Source: Gammaproteobacteria bacterium | Lineage (GTDB): Bacteria; Pseudomonadota; Gammaproteobacteria; Xanthomonadales; SZUA-36 | Length of the DNA stretch: 64,000 nucleotides | Reading direction: 5' to 3' | Assembly (NCBI GenBank): GCA_024277815.1 | Contig: JAJRUM010000050.1 | Span: forward strand, 62,001-126,000 | In this document: piece by piece, positions 11,436 through 22,620 of the stretch | How positions within the stretch are numbered: position 1 is the stretch's first letter | Layout: each line of letters starts with the position of its first letter | Notes under the pieces: generated by a model | What the model saw: the letters and a program-made list of their open reading frames with translations, nothing else | Told to the model about the DNA's origin: nothing | Databases searched by the model: none | Program-made: the position numbers and the translations under genes

Positions 11436-13514
11436 GTGCATGCCAAGCCCATGCTTCTGACAGATCTTCATGGCGTCGGCCCCAAACTCGCCGAAAAAAT
11501 CAAGGCGCTGGGTATCAGCCAGGTGGAAGACCTGTTGTTCCACCTGCCTAACCGCTACGAGGACCGCACCCGTATACACCCGATCGGCACCTGCAGACCC
11601 GGGCAGCGGGTCCTGATCGAAGGGCGGGTTGAGCACGCTGCTATTGTGCGGGCGCGCCGTTCAATGCTGGTGGTTGTTTTGTCAGACGGTACCGGGCGCA
11701 TCACACTGCGGTTTTTCCACTTCCACGCTTACCAGAAACAGCAACTGGGCAAAGGCTCGTTGCTACGTTGTTTTGGCGAAGTACGGGTCGGCTTCCAGGG
11801 ACTGGAAATGGTGCACCCCAGCTACAACCGACTCAGCAGTTATGACGAAGCACCCATTGCAGACCGGTTGACGCCAGTCTATCCAACCACTGAAGGTCTT
11901 GGCCAGAGCACCTGGATCAAGCTGACAGACCAGGCACTTGCCCTGTTGCGCAGTGGCGAACTGGCATTGCAGGAACTGCTGCCAAAGGCTTTGCTGAGGC
12001 AGCTTAAATTCGCATCGTTAACCGATGCCCTCGATTATATTCACCGACCACCTCCCGATGCCGATGTCACTGCACTGACTTTACGCAACCACCCTGCACA
12101 AAAGCGCCTGGCCATGGAGGAGCTGTTGGCACATAACCTGAGCATGCAAAAGCTGCATCGACTACAACGCGAACAACAAGCACCCGGAATGTCATCCCAT
12201 GGCGATGCAGAAAGTATTTTCCTGCAAGGCCTGCCCTTCGAACTGACGGCAGCCCAGAATCGTGTGGTGGCCGAAATCCATGCTGACCTGGGGAGCAGCA
12301 AGCCTATGCTGCGACTGGTTCATGGTGATGTTGGCTCCGGTAAAACGGTGGTCGCTGCATTGGCCGCACTGCGGGCTGCCAGCAATGGCCACCAGACGGC
12401 TATCACTGCACCCACCGAACTGCTTGCAGAGCAACATTTGCGCGTATTCAGCGCCTGGCTGAAGCCTCTCGGGCTGGAGCCAGTATGGCTGAGTGGCAAA
12501 GTAACCGGCAAAAAACGCAGCGCTGCACTGGAACGAATAGGCAACGGCGCTAAGCTGGTGATTGGTACGCACGCCCTGATGCAGGCAGGTGTTCAGTTCA
12601 GACAACTCGGCCTCGTTATCGTCGATGAACAACATCGTTTTGGTGTGCACCAGCGCATGGACCTGCTGAACAAAGGTGGAACAGGCAACCAGCAGGCACA
12701 CCAGTTAATTATGACCGCGACACCGATTCCCCGCACCCTGGCAATGACCGCTTATGCCGGCATGGACATTTCGGTCATCGACGAGCTTCCACCGGGAAGA
12801 AAATCAGTCAGGACCGTCGTAATGTCCAATCAGCGCCGGCCTGAGATCGTGCAACGGGTCGCAACCGCCTGCGCCAATGGCCAACAGGCCTACTGGGTCT
12901 GCACGTTGATCGAGGAAACCGATACCATTGAGGCCAAAGCAGCAGAGGAAGTGGCGGAAAACCTGCGCAACGAGCTCCACAATATCAAAGTCGGCCTGAT
13001 CCATGGGCGTATGAAGTCCGCTGACAAGCAACAGGTTATGGATGCTTTTAAAGCCGGGAGGATCAACCTTCTGGTCGCCACCACGGTCATTGAAGTAGGC
13101 GTTGATGTACCCAACGCCTCGCTGATGATCATTGAAAATGCCGAGCGGCTTGGCCTCGCCCAACTGCACCAGTTACGTGGCCGGGTCGGGCGTGGCAGCA
13201 ACCAGTCAAGCTGTGTTCTTATGTACAACCCGCCGCTGGGAGATTTGGCCAGGCAGCGCATGGAGATCATGCGTGAAACCACCGATGGCTTTCGTATCGC
13301 CGAGAAGGACCTTGAGTTGCGTGGGCCGGGGGATGTGCTCGGTACCCGGCAAACGGGCATGCTGCAATTCCGTATTGCCGACCTGGCACGCGACGCAGAT
13401 TTGTTGAGACTTGTTCCCCCGGCAGCCGATGCCCTGCTGGAATCAGCACCGCTACAGGCCGACAGGCTTATCCAGCGCTGGATTGGCGATGCCTCCCGCT
13501 TTGCAGGCGTCTAG
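11436..13514 (+). CDS. recG: ATP-dependent DNA helicase RecG
   Basis: GDVGSGKTVVA, DEQHRFGVHQR, TATPIPRTLAMT and QLRGRVGRG. Confidence 0.95.
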   Translation: MHAKPMLLTDLHGVGPKLAEKIKALGISQVEDLLFHLPNRYEDRTRIHPIGTCRPGQRVLIEGRVEHAAIVRARRSMLVVVLSDGTGRITLRFFHFHAYQKQQLGKGSLLRCFGEVRVGFQGLEMVHPSYNRLSSYDEAPIADRLTPVYPTTEGLGQSTWIKLTDQALALLRSGELALQELLPKALLRQLKFASLTDALDYIHRPPPDADVTALTLRNHPAQKRLAMEELLAHNLSMQKLHRLQREQQAPGMSSHGDAESIFLQGLPFELTAAQNRVVAEIHADLGSSKPMLRLVHGDVGSGKTVVAALAALRAASNGHQTAITAPTELLAEQHLRVFSAWLKPLGLEPVWLSGKVTGKKRSAALERIGNGAKLVIGTHALMQAGVQFRQLGLVIVDEQHRFGVHQRMDLLNKGGTGNQQAHQLIMTATPIPRTLAMTAYAGMDISVIDELPPGRKSVRTVVMSNQRRPEIVQRVATACANGQQAYWVCTLIEETDTIEAKAAEEVAENLRNELHNIKVGLIHGRMKSADKQQVMDAFKAGRINLLVATTVIEVGVDVPNASLMIIENAERLGLAQLHQLRGRVGRGSNQSSCVLMYNPPLGDLARQRMEIMRETTDGFRIAEKDLELRGPGDVLGTRQTGMLQFRIADLARDADLLRLVPPAADALLESAPLQADRLIQRWIGDASRFAGV

Positions 13515-13537
13515 TAACAATTATTCCGCGCCGCCTT

Positions 13538-13660
13538 TCAATCTCCTGCAGGGCCGTAGTGGCAGATGCCGTTGATACAAGCCTCGCATACTCCCCGCTT
13601 GGCCCGCCGCAGGCATTCTGCCATCAGGACCGCTGAAATAAAAGATTGATTTGTGCTCAT
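13538..13660 (-). CDS. Small Cys-rich hypothetical protein (40 aa; below the ORF-track length cut-off)
   Basis: MSTNQSFISAVLMAECLRRAKRGVCEACINGICHYGPAGD*, translated by hand. It starts 14 bp past the stop of the downstream-oriented dehydrogenase gene, on the same strand. Confidence 0.4.
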   Translation of the reverse strand: MSTNQSFISAVLMAECLRRAKRGVCEACINGICHYGPAGD

Positions 13661-13673
13661 TGTGTTCCAGCCA

Positions 13674-14570
13674 CTACTCTCCAGTCGACCCATCAACGTC
13701 CCGTTTCAGGCGAATCAAACCGGAAATGTCATGGTCTCCGTCACCCAATTCCACCAACTGACGATAATCTGAAATTGCAGCTTCAACTGTTGGTATGGAT
13801 ATATCCAGTTCCTGTGCCAGATTTTGGCAAATCAGCAAATCCTTAAGCAACAATGACAGCTTGAAGCCGACATTAAATTTGCTTTCCAGCATGCTTCGGC
13901 CCCGGTGCTCCAGAAACCAGCTGCCTGCTGCACCCGCCCCCACTACTGGTAATAGACGCTCCGAAGGCAGATTTAGTTGCTCGGCCATTGCCAATGCTTC
14001 ACAAACCGCCTCGGCAATTCCGGCGATCATCACCTGGTTGACCGCCTTGGTTGCCTGTCCGGCACCGACCGGCCCCATGTGGGTAACCGATGCCGAAATC
14101 GCCTCCAGCACTGGCATAATTCGCGCAATATTGGCGGAACTGCCACCGGCCATAACCGACAACGTACCTTTACGTGCACCTTCCACGCCACCAGAGACGG
14201 GGGCATCGACAAAGCCAGCATCTGCACCTGACAAACTCCCGGCCAGTTGCCGTGCTGTGACCGGACTGACGGTAGAGGTATCGACAACCACACTCCCCGG
14301 CTCAATGCCTGGCAGCATGCAGGACACCACCTGCTGTAAATCGTCATCAGCTGACACGCAGGTCAGCACAACGTTACAACGGGTCGCCAGATGCTCCGGA
14401 CCGGCAGCCACTTCCACGCCTGCTTCACTTGCCAGTTCATCGGCCTTGCCGCCGGTTCGGTTCCAGACCGAAACCAGCAAGCCCGCATTCGCCAGATGCT
14501 TTGCCATCGGCGCACCCATCGCACCCAACCCTATGACCCCGGCGCGAATTGCTGTGTTATCTGCTTGCAT
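13674..14570 (-). CDS. NAD(P)-dependent beta-hydroxyacid dehydrogenase (3-hydroxyisobutyrate dehydrogenase family)
   Basis: VIGLGAMGAPMAKHLANAG Rossmann motif; FVDAPVSGGVEGARKGTLSVMAGG; GAGQATKAVNQV. Confidence 0.88.
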   Translation of the reverse strand: MQADNTAIRAGVIGLGAMGAPMAKHLANAGLLVSVWNRTGGKADELASEAGVEVAAGPEHLATRCNVVLTCVSADDDLQQVVSCMLPGIEPGSVVVDTSTVSPVTARQLAGSLSGADAGFVDAPVSGGVEGARKGTLSVMAGGSSANIARIMPVLEAISASVTHMGPVGAGQATKAVNQVMIAGIAEAVCEALAMAEQLNLPSERLLPVVGAGAAGSWFLEHRGRSMLESKFNVGFKLSLLLKDLLICQNLAQELDISIPTVEAAISDYRQLVELGDGDHDISGLIRLKRDVDGSTGE

Positions 14571-14605
14571 GTAAAACAGCCCTGCTGCGATAAATCAGCC
14601 CGTAC

Positions 14606-15121
<516 letters not shown>

Positions 15122-15177
15122 TTAAGTGCCTGCATGCATTGCAAAACCCTGCGCGTGTCTTTGCTTACTCCAAAAAA

Positions 15178-15205
15178 AACGGCGAAGTTTTCAAACTCCG
15201 CCGTT
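15178..15205 (-). terminator. Rho-independent terminator of katG
   Basis: AACGGCGAAGTTTTCAAACTCCGCCGTT hairpin with an A8 tract on its left, which is T8 downstream on the minus strand. Confidence 0.7.
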
Positions 15206-15236
15206 CATATTTTCCAGGCCTCCGGGAGGCTTGTGA

Positions 15237-17616
<2,380 letters not shown>

Positions 17617-17901
17617 CAGCCTGACCAGTACTGGCAGGATTAGCCTGATGGGGGCAATTAATAATGGCTACTGGGTTGTGCGCTCGGAAACTCGGCGAAA
17701 GTCCAGAAAACTACCGGGCAGACAGAGCAAAAACAACTCAAGGGCCAAATACCTACAAACATTGCAGAATTCTGCCAATGCCTTTGCTGGCCAATGGCGG
17801 CACACTTGATATCAGGAGCAAATAACGCCGGCCTGATCCGACCTGCATACCTGAGAGTGGCACGCAGGAGAAGTCTAGCCCGCACAGGAGTACTTGTGGG
17901 A

Positions 17902-19407
17902 TTGTCACTGGTGCACAGCCGCGGCTGTGTCGGCATCGAGTCACCTCTTATCACCGTGGAGGTCCACCTGTCCGGCGGGCTGCCGGTGATGCATCTGGTT
18001 GGGCTTCCGGAAACCGCTGTCAGGGAATCCAAGGATCGCGTCAGAGCAGCACTGCTCAACTCCAGGTTTGACTGGCCACCCAGCAGAATCACAATCTCGC
18101 TGGCCCCGGCAGAACTACCCAAAGAAGGCGGTGGCTTCGACCTGCCAATTGCACTGGGAATCCTGGCTGCCTCCAAGCAGGTTCCCACAACGTCTTTTGC
18201 TGATTGTGAGTTTCTCGGCGAGCTTTCTTTAAACGGCGATCTCCGTGCAGTGCGTGGCGTGCTGCCTGCGGCCATCCGTGCTCGCGACAGTAACCGCGTG
18301 CTGGTGGTGCCAACGGCCAACGCTGCCGAAGCAGCATTGGTCAAGGGTGGAAAACAGCTTCATGCAGGCTCACTGCTGGAGGTTACCGAGTGGCTGCACG
18401 GCCGCAAACAACTGGCAGAGTGCGAACCTGATATGACCCACATACCACCGGCACATCCGGACCTTAGGGACGTCATCGGGCTGGCGGGCGCCAAACGTGC
18501 ACTGGAAGTTGCTGCTGCCGGTTGCCACAACCTGCTGATGCTGGGCCCACCAGGCACCGGCAAAACCCTGCTCGCAACCCGACTGGCCGGCATTCTGCCG
18601 CCCATGACCGAACAGGAAGCGCTGGAAGCAGCAGCCCTCGCCTCTATCAGCCAGGCCGGCCTGGAACACCGTAACTGGGGCCTGCGCCCATTCAGGTCGC
18701 CACACCATTCATGCAGTAATATTGCACTTGCCGGCGGTGGCTCACGACCCCGGCCCGGAGAGATATCACTGGCCCACAACGGCATACTGTTTCTCGATGA
18801 ACTGCCGGAGTTCAGCCGCCATGCGCTGGAAGTACTGCGGGAGCCACTGGAGTCCGGCCGCATCGTAATTTCGAGGGCCGCAAGGCAGGCCGCTTTCCCC
18901 GCCCGCTTTCAGCTTATTACCGCCATGAACCCCTGCCCCTGCGGCATGGCCGGTGACCAAAGCGGGCGCTGCAATTGCAGTGCAGAACAGATTCAGCGCT
19001 ACCGGAGCAAGATATCCGGGCCGCTACTCGACCGGATAGATATCCAGGTTGAGGTGGTCCGCCCCGACAAATCCATTCTGAGTGAGCCGGCAGACAATAT
19101 TGAAAACTCAGAGGCCGTTCGCAAACGGGTTATCAAGTCACGTGCCCGGCAAATTGCACGGGCCGGCAAACCGAATGCCTTGCTGGACAATGCCGAGTTG
19201 TCCAGCTATTGCCATGTAGAGGGAGAGCAGCTGGCGCTGCTTGAAATGGCCGCCGAGCAACTGTTTCTTTCTCCGCGCGCCTGCCATCGAATACTCAAGG
19301 TGTCGCGCACCATTGCTGACCTCGATCAGGCTGAAGAGATCGCTTGTGAACACATTTCCGAAGCAATTGCATTCAGGCGTTTGCAAATTTCCCAGATCGG
19401 TACTTAG
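17902..19407 (+). CDS. comM: YifB/ComM family Mg-chelatase-like AAA+ ATPase (TTG start suggested)
   Basis: LSLVHSRGCVGIESPLITVEVHLSGGLPVMHLVGLPETAVRESKDRVRAALL; LGPPGTGKTLLATRL; NPCPCG. Confidence 0.92.
   Translation: MSLVHSRGCVGIESPLITVEVHLSGGLPVMHLVGLPETAVRESKDRVRAALLNSRFDWPPSRITISLAPAELPKEGGGFDLPIALGILAASKQVPTTSFADCEFLGELSLNGDLRAVRGVLPAAIRARDSNRVLVVPTANAAEAALVKGGKQLHAGSLLEVTEWLHGRKQLAECEPDMTHIPPAHPDLRDVIGLAGAKRALEVAAAGCHNLLMLGPPGTGKTLLATRLAGILPPMTEQEALEAAALASISQAGLEHRNWGLRPFRSPHHSCSNIALAGGGSRPRPGEISLAHNGILFLDELPEFSRHALEVLREPLESGRIVISRAARQAAFPARFQLITAMNPCPCGMAGDQSGRCNCSAEQIQRYRSKISGPLLDRIDIQVEVVRPDKSILSEPADNIENSEAVRKRVIKSRARQIARAGKPNALLDNAELSSYCHVEGEQLALLEMAAEQLFLSPRACHRILKVSRTIADLDQAEEIACEHISEAIAFRRLQISQIGT
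18931..19020 (+). repeat. 90-bp perfect direct repeat, copy 1 (inside comM)
   Basis: ccctgcccctgcggcatggccggtgaccaa...gatatccggg is identical to 22031-22120. Confidence 0.95.
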
Positions 19408-19559
19408 AAGACAAAAGCTTTCAATATTTGAGAAATCAACAGGTCAACCGCAGAAACACATGAAACGCGGGCCTAAAAAGGCGCCGGTCTAATTGACAAC
19501 AAGAATAGTTTTTACTCTGACCCCAATTATTGACCCCAATTATTGTAATTATTGGAAAC

Positions 19560-19697
19560 TTGGCCGCAAAAACCCTTAAAACCCTGATTGTGGATGATGA
19601 GTCCCTTGCTCACCGTGGTCTGGCCCATCGCCTTAAGAACATTGCGGATATTAAAGTTGTAGGTGAAGCCCGCAATAGCCCTCAAGCTCGTCAGTAA
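19560..19697 (+). pseudogene. Truncated 5' end of an AlgR/LytR-type response regulator receiver domain
   Basis: TTG-start frame reads MAAKTLKTLIVDDESLAHRGLAHRLKNIADIKVVGEARNSPQARQ*, which begins as a receiver domain and then stops. Its first ~17 codons nearly match those at 23474. Confidence 0.75.
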
Positions 19698-19740
19698 TTC
19701 GCGGTTTCGTGTGTGGTGTCGCGCGTCCAGGTAGGTGTGG

Positions 19741-19774
19741 TAGCCCACCATCACCCAAAAATAATGGTGGGCTA
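19741..19774. repeat. Perfect 11-bp inverted repeat TAGCCCACCAT-N12-ATGGTGGGCTA
   Basis: Read directly from sequence. Confidence 0.8.
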
Positions 19775-19822
19775 GTAAGCCTAAATCCTTTCTCAAATGC
19801 GGAGTGGATTAGTTAACATCAA

Positions 19823-20398
19823 TTATGGCATTGTCGCATTGTCGCAAGCCCCCCATTGCGAACCCTCTAGATAATCCGTATATGTATGACTTTTGATCAG
19901 ACAAGTAGATCCCGCGCTCGCACAGCCCGTTCCCTTAACTGTTTTAGTTACAGCAATAATCTGACTCGAAAGTGAGCACAACGGGTTCTCAAAACCAGAA
20001 TATGTTATTTGACGAATCCCATCGTTGAGAATAGGATGAAAAGTTGTTTCATCAAGGTTGTTGTCTAAGTAGTCGTCACTAAGGTCTTGCCATGAAGTGC
20101 CGCAAGGTTTTTCGACAAGTGGGCCAACTGCTGAAGTTGTAACACCAAATAAAGTATGTATAAAATAAAGCCGAACCCAGACATTTTTATCGTCCAATCC
20201 CTTCAAATTGTCTAATTTTTCAAAGTTTTGAATGCAAGCTGCTACTTGTCTGACTGTGGAATTTTGGTCGAATCCTTGGGTCTGGCAATCAGCACGAATA
20301 GGGGCTCCTCCGTTATGAGTTTCACATGCTTCCAGCGCTGTTGGCAAAACGGTGAAGGCTACCGTTGCGACAAATTAAATATTGATTAAGGTTTTCAT
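19823..20398 (-). pseudogene. Secreted hypothetical protein with an in-frame nonsense codon inside its signal peptide
   Basis: From ATG at 20398: MKTLINI*FVATVAFTVLPTALEACETHNGG...; TAA at 20375-20377 is in frame with ORF 19823..20347. Confidence 0.55.
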
Positions 20399-20416
20399 TT
20401 ATAGCTTCTCATCCTT

Positions 20417-21190
20417 TTAGTTACTGATGAAAATTGGCTGTGGATTAAAGACCAAATTAGTGCCCCTTAGCATTTGTGACTTCTCATTTAATTCCCTCAA
20501 CAAAGTCATGAAGTACAGCTCTGCCAAAATCAGTTCTTCGCTTTCCCAACCATAGCCTAGCCCTTTGCCCATGAGTCCCGATCCAGCTTCACCCATATGC
20601 CTCGCAACTCGATACCAGGCACAGGACACTACATTGTCCTGATCCACCCCTTCACTATCGTTGCTATAAAGGCGAGCCAAATACAAAGCAGCTCCGATTG
20701 AACCTTCAACAACCCCATCTTCCAGAGTATTGATTCCATCATGAATTGCTCCCCGCTTAATTTTTTTGAAAGACAAAATTTCAATTGCTGCTAAATTTCC
20801 AGAGCGTACTCGCTCTTCTAACTCGTCTTCACTCAACAAAAACAGCTTTGCGTCATCTTCTGGCATGGGAATTCCAACACTTGTCATCCATCTTTTTGTG
20901 TTTTTATCGAACGCAATTTTTTCTGATTCGTCATCTATTGTCTTGGAGCTTTCTTCAACACCATCTTCAGAAGAAGCAATTGAATGATTTCCAATTTTCA
21001 TCGTATTTTGTTCTTGTGCCAGAGGCTCTTTTGGCTGCGCGAGAGGCGTAGGTCTTTTTACTTGTAATTTTGTTAAGGGGGCAGGCTGTCTATTTATCAG
21101 GTAGGAGTACACCCCCGCCATTATCAATACTAAAGCCAATACTAGGTATCCAATACGTCTTTTATTGTGCGGTTGTCCCTGCATGTGCAT
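20417..21190 (-). CDS. Single-pass membrane-anchored hypothetical protein with a Sel1-like C-terminal segment
   Basis: N-terminal TM helix (RIGYLVLALVLIMAGVYSYLI); GSIGAALYLARLYSNDSEGVDQDNVVSCAWYRVARHMGEAGS resembles a Sel1 repeat. Confidence 0.6.
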   Translation of the reverse strand: MHMQGQPHNKRRIGYLVLALVLIMAGVYSYLINRQPAPLTKLQVKRPTPLAQPKEPLAQEQNTMKIGNHSIASSEDGVEESSKTIDDESEKIAFDKNTKRWMTSVGIPMPEDDAKLFLLSEDELEERVRSGNLAAIEILSFKKIKRGAIHDGINTLEDGVVEGSIGAALYLARLYSNDSEGVDQDNVVSCAWYRVARHMGEAGSGLMGKGLGYGWESEELILAELYFMTLLRELNEKSQMLRGTNLVFNPQPIFISN

Positions 21191-21547
21191 GTTGCTCCAA
21201 ACGGTATTTGATATTTGATAATGGAGTTGCTTTTTTTATAGATCAGAAATCTCTGTACTAAGCATTCTAACGCGGCGGGCAACATGCCTGCTCAATCTAT
21301 GCTTGAATTACTTAGGATTCATACCCCCCAAAGTGAGACCTATCGTTAAGATGGTTTGCCTATAATAAACCGTGAATCCAGCTGCCAGAAGTTGCCTCAC
21401 TTACTCTACTTGTACTTGCAAATTTGCATGTAATATAATGTATTATATATGCATGTTATCTACAACCGAAAGGGAAGGAAGTGAATCACCCCTACTTTAC
21501 CGGAAACTCTTTTATGTGAGTCGTTCGGGAAACCCTCAAATTTCCAC

Positions 21548-21987
21548 TTAGCGCGGATGTTCATGTGACCGATTCCAGCGTGATGTCATTTCCTTGTTCA
21601 GGGTGTCGATTGATAAGTTAAGAAATTGAGCCACTAATGCGCGGTGTTTACAGTACAGGATAGTCTGGCCGCGTTCCCAGTTTCCCCAGGTTCCCGGATC
21701 GACACCGAGTGTCGTGGCAGCTTTTTTAATAGACCAGCCCATCTCTCGGCGTTTGTTGAGTAGACATTGAGGCAGGGTTGTTGGCACTGGGAAGGGATCA
21801 TAGCCCAGGTACTGCACGATGGCAGGTATAGACGTAATTGGTGGCTCTGTACGGCCCTTTTCCCAGTTCAGGATAGTCCACGGAGCTTGCTCGCCACCTG
21901 CTTTTGGGTAAACCCCATTTTGAGTCGCTTTCTCATGACATAATCACCTAAAGTTTTTGGCTCAAAGTCATATGGCTTTTTTATCAA
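21548..21987 (-). pseudogene. Tandem-HTH XRE family regulator, frameshifted in the first HTH
   Basis: N-part (TTG 21987): MIKKPYDFEPKTLGDYVMRKRLKMGFTQKQVASKL, then a frame change to PWTILNWEKGRTEPPITSIPAIVQYLGYDPFPVPTTLPQCLLNKRREMGWSIKKAATTLGVDPGTWGNWERGQ... Confidence 0.75.
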
Positions 21988-22030
21988 TGACTTAAGAAAA
22001 ACGTGGGCAAATGGCAAAAAGGCAACTCAA

Positions 22031-22120
22031 CCCTGCCCCTGCGGCATGGCCGGTGACCAAAGCGGGCGCTGCAATTGCAGTGCAGAACAGATTCAGCGCT
22101 ACCGGAGCAAGATATCCGGG
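22031..22120 (+). repeat. 90-bp perfect direct repeat, copy 2 (start of comM 3' duplicate)
   Basis: Identical to 18931-19020, offset exactly 3100 bp. Divergence begins at the next base on the right and within 1-2 bases on the left. Confidence 0.95.
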
Positions 22121-22507
22121 GCGCTGCTCGACAGAATTGACATCCAGGTAGAGGTGGTCCGTCCCGACAAATCCATTCTGAGCGAATCGGCGGAAGGCAT
22201 TGAAAGCTCGGATTCTGTTCGAAAACGTGTCATCCAGTCACGCAACCGGCAACTTGCACGGGCTGGTAAACCGAATGCGCTGTTGGATAATAATGAGTTA
22301 TCCAGCTACTGCCATATTGAAGGTGAACAGTTGAGTCTGCTCGAAATGGCCACCGAGCAATTGTTCCTTTCGCCGCGCGCCTGCCATCGAATCCTCAAGG
22401 TGTCACGGACCATCGCCGACCTTGATCAGGCTGAAGAGATCACGTGTGAACACCTCGCAGAAGCGATTGCGTTCAGACGGCTGCAGATTTCCCAGCCGGG
22501 CACTTAA
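22031..22507 (+). pseudogene. Duplicated, diverged 3' fragment of comM
   Basis: Encodes CPCGMAGDQSGRCNCSAEQIQRYRSKISGALLDRIDIQVEVVRPDKSILSESAEG...LQISQPGT*, colinear with the ComM C-terminus; no 5' part. Confidence 0.9.
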
Positions 22508-22620
22508 ATAAATCCTTACAAGCTGTTTTTCCGACACCAAGGACCCGTGCTCTTTCACTGCAGTATTGTCGCGGCTGTCAGTATTGATAAGCTGTGTACC
22601 CGGCCTTTTCTTTGCTTTTT

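Noticed and set aside
13795-14574. 259-aa plus-strand ORF opposite the 3-hydroxyisobutyrate-dehydrogenase-like gene
   Set aside because: Antisense shadow; the minus-strand frame has intact Rossmann and catalytic motifs.
19527-19796. 89-aa minus-strand ORF near the island edge
   Set aside because: Mostly the reverse complement of the receiver-domain fragment and the inverted repeat; not an independent gene.
21290-21560. Short AT-rich ORF MLSTTEREGSESPLLYRKLFYVSRSGNPQIST
   Set aside because: Only 32 codons in AT-rich sequence with no domain signal; cannot be supported as a gene.
17902-22507. Interpretation of comM itself as a mobile-element ATPase
   Set aside because: It is a normal YifB/ComM homolog; the mobility evidence lies in the duplicated 3' end, not the protein.
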